Shown here: positions 33,063 through 43,423 of the stretch, in pieces
Numbering within the stretch: the stretch's first letter is position 1
Layout: each line of letters starts with the position of its first letter
Source of the DNA: Azolla caroliniana
Lineage: Eukaryota; Polypodiophyta
Assembly: GCA_043228905.1 (NCBI GenBank)
Contig: JBHGNT010000001.1
Span: 11,222,001 to 11,286,000, forward strand
Reading direction: 5' to 3'
Length of the DNA stretch: 64,000 bases
Program-made: the position numbers and the translations under genes
The notes under the pieces: generated by a model
Databases searched by the model: none
Told to the model about the DNA's origin: nothing
Seen by the model: only the letters and a program-made list of their open reading frames with translations

Positions 33063-34360
33063 ATGTTTAGCCACAGACGCCCCAGAGAACCAACACGACA
33101 AGACCGGCCAATCACAAGGTTCGTCACACGCCAGGCAGAAGAATGCGCACGGCAAAAGCCTCGCCTCAACGACCTCAGTACTACCTACTGTGATTACAAA
33201 GGTGATTCTTCGCTCTCCAAATACCTCGACGAGACGCGGGGAGTACGCTCACCACAGCCACCCTGTGGTTTTTCCCGACCCGCCGTAACCCCCAGCATGG
33301 CCTTTGCCTACCCCCGCTTTAACGGCGAAACCGACGCCGCAACCCATATTCGCATGTTCCTTAATGTCTGGAATGCGAACCGCATGGCGCAGAGCCTTTC
33401 GGAGGCGGTAGCGCACCAGTCGAAAATGACGGAGTTCGGGTTAACATTCGATGGGCGAGCGGCGTTTTGGCATTCACAGATGGATTTACTAGCAATCACA
33501 ACCTTCGATCAACTGCAGTCCGCTTTCTTGCGGTTCTTCCATTGGAGGGTTCCACAACACGAAATCCTCGGACAGTTCTACACAATTAAGCAACTGCCGA
33601 CCGAGACGATCGCAGATTTCAGCTTACGTTTCCAAAATCTACGGTAGAAACTAGAATGGAGCCCCGCGGAGGACGAGGCTTGAGAAACATTTCTGGCAGC
33701 ATTACGCCGACCCATCCACGCAACGCTCAACAACACTAGCGTGAAAGGGGAAACGACGGATATGGTCATTGAACGAGCGTTACAGCTTGAGTTGGACGAG
33801 GAGGAGGAAAGGTTTTCTATGTCCTCCTTACGACAAGCGTTGCCCCAGGACGAGGAACGCCAGTTTCGTCAGGCAATCCAGTGCACGATTTGCTTGAACT
33901 CGGGGCATTCCGCAATGGAGTGCAATATGCGAATCCACCGCCCAATCTGCCACTCGAAGGCTCACATAGTCGAACAATGCGAATACAATATGTTGAACAG
34001 AGCCACTCCCGCAGTCCGCAGCATGGACACCCAGCGTTGACCACGCCTGACTGAACAAAGGAGGCAAGAAGACCGACCACGGTATGTAGATCGCAACCCA
34101 CAGGATGACAGGCACCACCGGAATCGTCGAAATCACGACTCCGAGGAAGACGAAACAGAGGATGAGGATTATTGTGGACATCTGAGTTATGCTAAAGGGG
34201 GCCGACGCTACGAGAATCACCGACCGACAAACAAACAGGGCGGCTTCAATGGTTATCGTGGTAAGCCGCGGCAATATCGAGATCATCGGCGTTATGACGA
34301 AAGCTCGGGAGATGAGCAACACCAGGAACAACGACGGGACCAACAACAACCACTGCGCGT
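33063..34360 (+). pseudogene. H gag
   Basis: One frame with stops at 33645 (TAG), about 33679 (TGA) and 34038 (TGA), each explained by a single C-to-T change from CAG or CGA. A possible start is ATG 33297 (MAFAYPRFNGETDAATHIRMFLN). Retrotransposon gag motifs: FNGETDAATHIRMFL, AAFWHSQM, LQSAFLRFFHWRVPQHEILGQFYTIKQ and ETIADFSLRFQNL. Zinc knuckle CTICLNSGHSAMEC (about 33886-33927) is complete; a second, PICHSKAHIVEQC, has lost its first Cys to Arg. A charged R/D/Q-rich tail runs to the G-type LTR at 34361. Confidence 0.85.
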
Positions 34361-35145
34361 TGTCGCGTTGTTACGCGCGTGCGTGTAGAAAGGCGGGACC
34401 ACGGGGGTCCTGGACTAGGGAGTGACGGAGCGCAGGAAGTCGTGCTTCACCCTTTTCGGGGCACCCCAGGAGCACACTAGAAGCAACCGAACGAGAGAGA
34501 GAAAGAGAGGGAGATAGAGAGGGAGCACGCGCTTGACACCGACTCACGCACACACACACACACACACAGGCCGACCCGACTCACGCCCTTATGTACAGGA
34601 AACGCAGGAAAGGGGAAGCACCCGACACCAACAGAGACACTAATATACACAGACAGACGCAAATATATATATATAAAGGGAAGAATACATTCCCGGCTTC
34701 GAGCCGGACCAAGGTAGGTTATAGTAGTCGTCGGCTGCCAAGCCGCAGGTCGGGAGCTCACGGGCTTGTCGCGCCGAGCGGGGTCTTGCGCAGGAGACGA
34801 GCTGAAGCCAACCCTAAGCGAACACGAAGGGGGAGAAGAAGAAGAAGAAGAAGAAGTAAGAAGTAACCCTAAATCTAGCGGTATACCCTCTAACGCAAAA
34901 TGAGCAACCCCTTTCTTAAAGGGCGCTCCCTTCCTTTTATAGAACAAGGAGAGGGATGCGTTACAATGTGGGATAAATCCCGACTTACATGGGATCATCT
35001 GTCCCGACTTGACTACTCTTTGGCGCCATAAAGGCGCCCTCGTTATTCACACTAAATGTACAAGGGTGAACACACATGCCGCACCCCACCGATTTAGCCA
35101 ATGTTTCCCGGTTTCCACCTCTGGCCGAAATTCTTCACGACAACG
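34361..35145 (-). repeat. G-type LTR with mismatched flanks
   Basis: 785 bp, on the minus strand TGTCGTGAAGAATTTCGG to GTAACAACGCGACA; related to the G 5' LTR (57656-58352). The five bases before (CGCGT) and after (ACGGT) do not match. Left is H gag and right is integrase, so it is not a simple solo LTR. Recombination between LTRs of two G-type insertions, deleting the H sequence between, would explain it. Confidence 0.75.
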
Positions 35146-35417
35146 GTGGTTCGGGAACTAACACATCATTACGCTGTAGTCCATAAAAAGAGTACGCCAT
35201 ATTATCCACAGGCAAATGGGTTAGCGGAATCCAGCAACAAGACGTTGTAGACCATCTTGAAGAAAATCGTCAATGAAAATAGAACGGACTGGGATACCAA
35301 ATTACAGAGTGCGTTATGGGCGTACAGAACCAGCTACAAAAAAAGCATACAATCAACACCGTTTCGACTAGCATTTGGGCTGGAGGTTGTGATGCCAGTC
35401 GAATTTCAGGTACCCAG
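35146..35417 (+). pseudogene. H-type integrase fragment (duplicate)
   Basis: 272 bp nearly identical to 59096-59367 of H ([64 protein letters not shown]). One TAG at about 35248 replaces a Gln codon. It ends inside CCCAGTTT, where G LTR sequence takes over. Confidence 0.88.
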
Positions 35418-35443
35418 TTTTCGCCTAGGGACGGTTTTCTTCA
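35418..35443 (-). repeat. G 3' LTR remnant and polypurine tract
   Basis: Only the first ~26 bp of the LTR (on minus TGTCGTGAAGAAAACCGTCC) survive. The polypurine tract GGTGGGGGCGGA (read on minus, 35444-35455) adjoins on the pol side, identifying this as the 3' end of G. Confidence 0.75.
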
Positions 35444-35455
35444 CGACATCCGCCC

Positions 35456-38400
35456 CCACCTAACCGCGCATCCACCGGTATGCGCCAAAATTGGGCTCTT
35501 GCTGGAGAAAACCGGTCCATGCCCTACTCCTCGTCTTCTGGTTTGTCCTCCGCCTCGGACCGCCCGTCGTCGCCGTCCATGCTTTCCAAATCCGTCTCGC
35601 ACTCGTGTCGTTTCTTAAACGCTTTGACCCTCTTCCCCGGTACCGGTATTGCCATCCTCGTGTCGTCGAGCTCCGCAAGATGGTAGGTCCCGTTGTCGTT
35701 GGCGCCTGTCACCAGCTAAGGCCCGGACCACCTCCTTGAAAACTTCCGCGTTGCCCTGTGCTGGTTGTCGAGGCTGCTATCATACACTAGGACCCAGTCG
35801 CCTTCCTCGATTTTCTTCGGTCGCAGTCGGTGAGTCCGGTCAAACCGCCCTTTGTTCTTCAACCTTGCCAACCGAAGCTTCTCCGCGGCTTGTTCCACGT
35901 TCTCCGGCCTTCGCTCGAGCTGTCGAATCCGTGCCGCTAGCAGCTCCTCTCGGCTCATCTCATCTCTCCAGTCCACTATGGCCCATGAGGAGATGGTTCA
36001 CTCTATTGGCATGATCGGCCTCTGTCCGTACATAAGCTCTGCTGACATGAACCCGGTTACCGAACTGTGCGTAGTTCGGTCCGCCCACAAGGCATAAGGT
36101 AGTAGTCGCGGCTAGTTCCCAACTTGGCCTTCACACGCCCGTACTAGCGCTTTGACGATGGGCTCATGTCCGCGTTCCACCTTCCCGTTAGCCTCCGGAT
36201 TGTACGCTGTGGTGAGCAAGAGTTTGACCCCTAATCGGCCAAACAGTTCTTCAACCTCTTGCGCGTCCAACTCTCCGCGGTCAGCCACGATCTTTCCTAC
36301 GCTCACGTACCGACATATCACTTCTTCGATAAAAAACCGGCACATAGCCGCGGTCGTTTTGTTCTACAACGCTCGTCCTTCAACCTGGTTCGTCAGATCC
36401 TCTCGAGCCAGCACCAGATACCGCATCTGTCCTACCCCCATCGACATCGTCACCAAATTCACCATCCATTTGAAGTGGACGGTCGGAGGGTAGGTCAGGT
36501 GAAGCTCGTCCCGGTGTCGGACTATGGAGTGCATCTGACAGCTTTCGCAAGTCGTCACGAACCGATGCACGTCCCGATACAGTCCCGGCCACCAGTACTT
36601 CCCCTTAGCTTTTCGAACGTGGCCCACGTTCCGCGGTGTCCAGCCCAGGGACTCTCATGGTAGGCCTCCAACAACTCCTCCTATTCCTCTTTCTTCGCCA
36701 CCACTCGGAGCGGGATGCCATCCCTCTTCTTCGGGCACTTCCATATGTACCCGTCCCGAAGGAAGAATCGGTACGCTTTCTTCCGGATCCGGTTGGTATC
36801 CTCCTTTGTCCACACCGCGTCCAGTGTCATTGTTTTCAGGAGCCTGCCGATCTGGAGCCACTCCCCGTCATACTTGCTCTCGTCGAATTCGTTAAGTGCC
36901 GGAGTGCTCCCCTTTCCGGTCATCAGGTATGCCGCCTCGAAGAAATCTACGCCGACTTCCTCGTCCTTCGAAACCATGCCGTCCTCGTTTTCGAACCTCG
37001 CCCTTGAGAGCATGTCGGCCATGGCATTGTCTTTACCAGAAATGTGTCGTATCTCCGGATTCAGGGACTTGATGTACGCTATCCACCTGAGCATTGCCAG
37101 GTCCAGCGTCGCGCATCTGGAAACCATGCGGAGAATTGGCAAGCAATCCGTCTCGATTATTACCTCTGTCCCGATCAGGTAGTCTTTATCGGCCTTTACC
37201 GCCAAAACGATACCCCAGAGTTCACGTTTTACCTAGGCGTATCCTCGGCGTCGCTCATTGAGGACCTTCGCGCCGAACCGGATGGGGAACCTCTTGCCAA
37301 CGTCATCCTGTTGGTTGACCACCCATCCGATCCCGCTCGGACTTGTGTCTACGGTTACGTAAATCGGAGTGTCTTTGCCGTAGACAGCCTTTCGGAGCGT
37401 CGACGTCGTGGCAAGTGCTTCCTTCGTCTTTCGGACTGACTCCGTATGCTCGTCTCCCCAGTTGAATTTACGCCCTTTCTTCAACAACCCATACAGCGGC
37501 TCCGCGACGTGGGCGTAATGCGGGATCCAGATATGGTATAACGCGCATGCCCCCAAGAATCTCCGAACCTCCGTAACCAACCCGCAGTCGTCCTTCATCG
37601 GGGGGATGGCTTCTATCTTTGCCGAAGATGGTTTCCTACCGTAAGGCCCGCACAGGTGTCTGACCACCAAGATCTCTGACTGCCCGAACGCCGATTTTCC
37701 TCCGGAGAAGCTGAGTCGTGCGCCCTCGAGCCTCTGCAGCACCTTCTCGCAGTCGTTGATGTGGTTCACGATGAACCTCCGGCATCCGTCCGGCCCGACA
37801 GTCTCGTCCGCATCTTCCACCGGACACCCCTTTATCGGGATGTCGTCCAAGAATGGCATGGTGATGTCCGGGATGCAGTCCCTCAACACTTTGTTCATTG
37901 CGTTCACCATATGCGCCACCGCATTTGTCCCGCCTTGTGGTAGGGTACACATCCGTAATAGGCCGAGAGGGGTTCGCATCGTCGTGATATCCCTGCTCTC
38001 CACGGCTAGCTGGAACTGGTCGTACCCTGAGTATAAGTCACCGACCAAATAGATCGACCTCCCAATGAAGGCCTCCGTGAACTCATCTATGGCCGGTCCG
38101 ATTCCTGCATTACGGATGGTCACCCTATTGACCGGTTGCAGGTCCTGAATGAAGCTCAGCGTGTCGTTCTTCTTCGGCACCGTAAACCATCGATTCGAAT
38201 ACGGGGCACTCGACGATTCGAGGATGCCCATCTCCACCTTTTGCTTTAGAAGCTCCATCAACTTCGGAATGTGAGCTCTCAGCACTTGAATCGATTTGAG
38301 ATTCCACGGTACATGAGGTATCGTGAAGATCACCATCAGATTGACGATCGTCGGGTCTACGCACCCGATCTCCTCTGGCAAGAACGCGAAGGCTTTCCCA

Positions 38401-38813
38401 TGCCTTCCGAGCATTCTCCGAAACTTGTTCTCCTCCGCCGGTAGTAGAAAGCCACCCCCACCGACCTTGAGCTCCCGTAGCATTATCTCGGTGAACCGGT
38501 GCCCTATGCCAACCGGATTTCGTAAACTTGGGTCTGACATGACCCCTTTTATCCGCTCCTCGCTGCCTTCCGGCAAGGGTGTCGCAATCGGCCTTACCCT
38601 CCGGTCCACAGTCTTATACTTTGTACTCATGCGGGTCGTCCGATCTGACCCAATCCTTTTCCCGAAGTTCCCGATGACTTCGTACATTCCTATCGAACCT
38701 ACCGGAATGGTCTGGTCTTCTCTAAGGTCTTCACAAATCACCTTTCGCAACTCGCCCAAGGTGTCATCAAAAGAGACCGCCTCCACGGCACCGTTGATCT
38801 CTTCGTCGGGGGA
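35456..38813 (-). pseudogene. G pol: RT, RNase H, integrase
   Basis: RT core: RAHIPKLMELLKQKVEMGILESSSAPYSNRWFTVPKKN, LVGDLYSGYDQFQL, TPLGLLRMCTLPQGGTNAVAHM; catalytic box FLDD (about 37845). RNase H: VTVDTSPSGIGWVVNQ, LIGTEVIIETDCLP, ISGKDNAMADMLSRA. Integrase: YWWPGLYRDVHRFV.TCESCQ, REDLTNQVEGRAL, IVADRGELDAQE, TAYNPEANGKVERGH, then a tail DWVLVYDSSLDNQHRATRKFSRRWSGP where the usual aromatic of GPY/F is a stop. Lesions: TAG 37230, a stop at 36678, a frameshift near 36605, and stops near 36361 and 36112. The strand reads open across the C1 LTR above 38818, but that is LTR, not pol. Confidence 0.93.
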
Positions 38814-38818
38814 GAGGA

Positions 38819-39635
38819 TGTTGGGAGACAGGTCCCTCCGGATGGGAAGGGAGAAGAATAGAGCCGACGAACAATCTCGACCGAGGCCGAAACTGGAAGA
38901 GGAGTACTCGGATACGGAGAGCCGGATGGTGCAAACCCGGTGAGAACAGGATGAGGAGTACCCGGCTACGGAGAGCCGGATGGTGCAGACCCGGTGAGAA
39001 CCGGATGAGGAGTACCCGGCTACGGAGAGCCGGATGGTGCAGGCCCGGTGAGAACCGGATGAGGAGTACCCGGCTACGGAGAGCCGAATGGTGCAGGCTC
39101 GGTGAGAACTGGATGAGGAGTACCCGGCTACGGAGAGCCGGATGGTGCAGACCCGGTGAGGAATGCTCACCGGATGAAGAGACATATTCGTAAATATGTT
39201 TCTAAGAGTCCATCGAGGCTATATTTGTAAATAGCCGAAAAGTCATATTAGTATAAATATGACTTAGGGCAAACTTATAGTAATGGTTGTCGTTATTTTC
39301 TTGTTGGTGCAAGAAGAGAGAGCGCGTAACAATGTACAGAGAGAGAGAGAGAGAGAACGAGGCCGTTGCCTCTGCTGTAACCGCCGCCTGTGGCGAAGAT
39401 CGTGAGCACGAGGTTGTTGCCTCCGTGAACTCACTGTTGTACATTCTAGCATAGTGATAGTTTGCAGCCTGTGGGCTGCCGTGGTTTTTTCCCTAGTTTG
39501 GGTTTTTCCACGTAAACATCCTGTGTACTCTTCTCTCCTTTGTGTCGCGTGTTTTCGGTTTCCTGTTTTCTGTGTATGATTCTAAGCTCGGTTGTGGCCG
39601 AGCGTTGTGCATAAGGAGCATTGAAGTTCTCGTCA
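38819..39635 (+). repeat. C1 5' LTR
   Basis: 817 bp, TGTTGGGAGACAGG to AGTTCTCGTCA; primer site TGGTATCAGAGC at 39638-39649. Contains five 54-bp repeats and then three inverted repeats: ACATAT-TCGTAA-ATATGT (39182-39199), GGCTAT-8 nt-ATAGCC (39217-39236) and AAGTCATAT-8 nt-ATATGACTT (39240-39265), the last enclosing the TATA box. Confidence 0.95.
38899..39175 (+). repeat. 54-bp minisatellite x5 in C1 5' LTR
   Basis: Five units beginning GAGGAGTACCCGGCTACGG; each holds CCGGCT-ACGGAG-AGCCGG (some units mutated). The 3' LTR (49126-49348) has four units, matching the 54-bp difference in LTR length. Confidence 0.95.
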
Positions 39636-39664
39636 ATTGGTATCAGAGCGAAACGACACAGAAA

Positions 39665-42600
39665 ATGGACAAATCGTTTGGCGGCATGTTCAAGCTCACC
39701 GGCTCCAACTATTCAGTGTGGAAGTCGATGATGAGGGACATGCTCGTGGTTAAAGACCTCTGGCTGCCGGTTCAGTTCGGGGACAAGAGACCGGACAAAA
39801 TCGACGCCGCGATATGGGAGGTGATGCACATGAAGACAACGGCGTACATACGGTGCTTCATCGACATGAGCTTGTACAACAACTTCAATGAGGAGAGCAA
39901 GGCTCATGAGCTCTGGGAGAAGATCGGCATGATGTTTCAAAACAAAAATGTTGTTAATCAGGTTTCCGTATTCCGGAAGCTAGTAAGACTCCGGTACCAA
40001 GATGGCTCCAGCATGGCGGAGCACATGAATGCCTTCCAGGGGCTGATACACCAGGCAACATCATTGGAAGTACCTCTCGCCGACGAGGTACTAGCGCTAC
40101 TCCCACTCGGTTCCCTCCCAGATAGCTGGGAGACGTTGGTTGTCACTTTGGGCAACGCCGGGCTGGAAGGAAAGCGGTTATCCCTAGCAAGAGTAAAGTC
40201 GAGCTTGGTAGATGAGGAGGCGCGTCGGAAAGATAAAGATACGAGCTTCGACTGCAAAGCGCTCCTTACCGAATCGGAACGCGGAAGACAGAGAAATCGT
40301 AGTCCCCAGAACCGGGAGAAGTCGAGGACACGGCCAAAGTCAAGGGGGAGGCCCACTTGCTTCTATTGCGGCAAGCCGGGACACTTCCAAAAGAACTATC
40401 GGCATTTCCGTAAAGACAATGAAACCGACGGTACCAATTCGAAGCGGACCCCGGACCGGAACGGTAAAGACCGGAGGGGAACGAACCGGAAGGGAACGAC
40501 GGCAATCGCGGCAAGTGAAGAAGAGTTGATGTTCATCACCGAGGAGAGTGAGATAAACCTTGCCAGCGACGAGATGACCTAGGTGGTAGACTCCGGAGCA
40601 TCGTTCCACCTTACCCCGGACCGGAAATGCTTCTCATCCTACTCAGCCGGTGATCACGGCTGTGTCCGGATGGGGAATGAAGGTACATGCCGAATTGTCG
40701 GCATAGGAGACGTGTGGCTGTAAACACCAACCAGATGCAAGTTGCTGCTGAAGGATGTCCGACACGTTCCGGAGGTTCGTCTGAACCTGATATCAGTCGG
40801 TCGGCTAGATGATGAAGGCTACACTAGTAGCATCCGGAACGGTGTCATGAAGTTCAGCAAAGGGAGCCTGATTGTGGCTCGGGCCCGGAAGGTCAACACA
40901 TTGTACTTGATGAATGCCCGGTTATGTCCGGAAGAAGTGAACGTGGCATCTGACACTGCCGGTGAGCTGTGGCACAAGAGGCTGTGTCATATGAGCGAGA
41001 AGGGGATGAGGAGGCTTGCAGACGACAACCTCATTCCAGTGAAGAACGTGCACTTGGAGAAGTGCACTGATTGTTTGGCCGGTAAGGAAAACCAGACCTC
41101 CTTCCGATCAAGGCCACCGATGAGATGTAATGCACCACTGGAGTTGGTGCATACGGATGTGTGTCAGGTAGACACGAAGTCACATGCCGGAGCGCAGTAC
41201 TTCATGACTTTCATAGATGACCACAGCCGGAAGCTGTGGGCCACACCGTTGAAGACAAAGGATCAGGTGCTATCCGTCTTCAAAGAGCTCCACGCGAGAG
41301 TGGAAAGAGAAACTGGCCGGAAGCTAAAGGCGGTTCGAGCAGATAACGGAGGAGAATACCGGGGGCAATTCGAGGAGTACTGCCGCTCGAAGGGAATCCG
41401 GCTCAAATTTACCGTGCCGAAGACGCCGGAACTAAACGGGCTGGCCGAGAGGATGAACCGGACCATAATGGAGAGGGTCTGGAGTATGCTAGCACATGCA
41501 AAACTACCCAAGAAGTTTTGGGCTGAGGCACTGTCGACGGCGACATATGTGATAAATAGATCACCCTTAGTACCCTTGGACGGAGACACGCCACAGAGAG
41601 TGTGGACCGGTAAGGAAGTATCCTACCGGCATCTGAAGGTGTTCGGGTGTCTCGCGTACGTGCATGTAGCTAAGGACCGGAGAGGAAAGTTAGATCCAAA
41701 GACTCGGCCATGCATATTCCTCGGTTACGGTGACGATGAGTTCGGCTACCGAGTGTGGGACCCGGTCGACAAGAAGGTATTCTGGAGTCGAGATATTATC
41801 TTCATGGAGGACAAGACGCTCGCCGACTGGGAGTCGGAGAAGAAGATAATGGACTCCGAGTCGACCTGTAAGGATCGACTCTACGATGAGCAGACCCAAC
41901 CGGCGAGAGACCGGTTAGCACTCGAAGAACCAGCCGGATACGGTGAGGATACCGAACAAGCTGAAGAAGAAGTAGAGGAAGCCGAAATCGGAACCGGCCA
42001 AGACCCCGAATTGGATTGGGATGAAGAGCAAATGGAGGAGCTGGTTACCGAAGCCCGAAGACAAAGATATCCTCTCAGAGAGAGAAGGGTCCCCTGGAGA
42101 TTTCCGGATGCAGAGCATGTTCTGCTGACCGATGAGGGGGAGCCAGAAAGCTTCGAAGAAGCGAAGGATGACACCCACAACCGCAAATGGTTAAGTGCCA
42201 TGCAGGATGAGATGGATTCCCTACATGAAAACCATACGTACGAATTGGTGGAGTTACCGAAAGGAAAGCGGGCACTCCGAAACAAGTGGGTGTACAAGTT
42301 GAAACCAGGAGATGCCGGCAACCCCCCGAGATACAAAGCCAGGATCGTGGTGAAGGGGTTCCAGCAGAAGAAGGGTGTGGACTTCGACGAGATATTTGCC
42401 CCGGTTGTAAAGATGACCTCCATCCGGACGGTGCTGAGTATAGCAGCAAGCATGGACCTTTAGGTAGAGCAGCTGGACGTGAAGACGGCATTCCTTCACG
42501 GCGATCTCGAAGAGGAGATCTACATGCAGCAACCAGCGGGATTTGTGGAGAAAGGGAAGGAACACTTGGTATGCCGGCTGAAGAAGAGCCTCTACGGGTT

Positions 42601-42785
42601 GAAGCAGGCCCCCCGACAATGGTACCGGAAGTTAGACTCCTTCATGACCGATCAAGGGTACCACAAGACGCAGGCCGATCACTGCGTGTTTGTGAAGAAG
42701 TTCAAAGGAGGCGAGTTCCTGATACTCCTTCTGTACGTGGATGACATGTTGATCGTCAAACGGGACCAAGCCAAAATACGGATGC
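39665..42785 (+). pseudogene. C1 gag-protease-integrase-RT (5' part)
   Basis: Starts at ATG 39665 (MDKSFGGMFKLTGSNYSVW), just inside the primer site. Gag; zinc knuckle CFYCGKPGHFQKNY (last Cys changed to Tyr); stop TAG 40580-40582 where C2 has Trp; protease VVDSGASFHLTP; stop TAA 40721-40723; integrase ELWHKRLCHMSEKGM, HTDVCQVD, RADNGGEYRG, NGLAERMNR; RT PRYKARIVVKGFQQKKGVDF; stop TAG 42461-42463; YVDDMLIVKR. No frameshift. C2 splits it after codon CGG-ATG at 42785, and it resumes at 48120. Confidence 0.94.
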
Positions 42786-43394
42786 TGTTGGGATTGCGGT
42801 CCCTTCGCATGGGATGGTCGGATATCGGAGATGAATGCCGACGAGCCCGGTTTCGGTTTCGGATCCGGATGACGAAGACCCCGGTTTCGGTACCGGATGA
42901 CGAATGTACCCGGAGAGTGATCCGGATGCAGGGACATATCCGTGAATATGTTCGCTATGGGCCCCTGAGGCTACAGTTGTAAATAGCCCAAAGTCATATA
43001 GGTATAAATATGACTTAGGGCAAACAGTTTTGTGGTTGCTTCTCATTTTTCTGTTTTTCCACTTTAGAGGAGTGAAGGGGGAGCAGCCGTGAGAGGGAGA
43101 GAGATAGAGGGCGAGAGAGGAAGAGGACGACGCCTCTGTGTATTTCCGCCGCCTGTGGCGAGGACAGCGAGCTCAAGGTCGTCGCCTTGGAGCTCGTCAT
43201 TGTATACTTCTCTGTATAGCGTTGTTTGGAGTCTTGTACTCCCGTGGTTTTTCCCATCTGGGTTTTCCACGTTAATCCCTGTGTACTCGCGTTTCTTTTG
43301 TTTCTTGCGTGGTTCCTATTTTCTGCTCCATTGATCCGCGATTACTCGGTTGTGGCTGAGCGAAGAAGGTGAATCGAAGCGTCTATTCCTTACA
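42786..43394 (+). repeat. C2 5' LTR and primer site
   Basis: TGTTGGGATTGCGG to CTATTCCTTACA; primer site TGGTATCAGAGC at 43398-43409. Has the same inverted-repeat series as C1: ACATAT-CCGTGA-ATATGT (42934-42951), GGCTAC/ATAGCC (42969-42988, one mismatch) and AAGTCATAT-AGGTATAA-ATATGACTT (42991-43016). It lacks the 54-bp minisatellite. Confidence 0.96.
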
Positions 43395-43423
43395 AACTGG
43401 TATCAGAGCGACTGTTGCAGAAA

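Noticed and set aside
37233-39185. A 650-codon minus-strand frame with an N-terminal repeat of HRACTIRLSVAGYSSSG
   Set aside because: The repeat part is the reverse reading of the C1 LTR minisatellite (above 38818); only the part at or below 38813 is real G pol.
38899-39193. Regular repeats that could suggest a CRISPR array
   Set aside because: Direct tandem repeats without unique spacers, inside a plant LTR.
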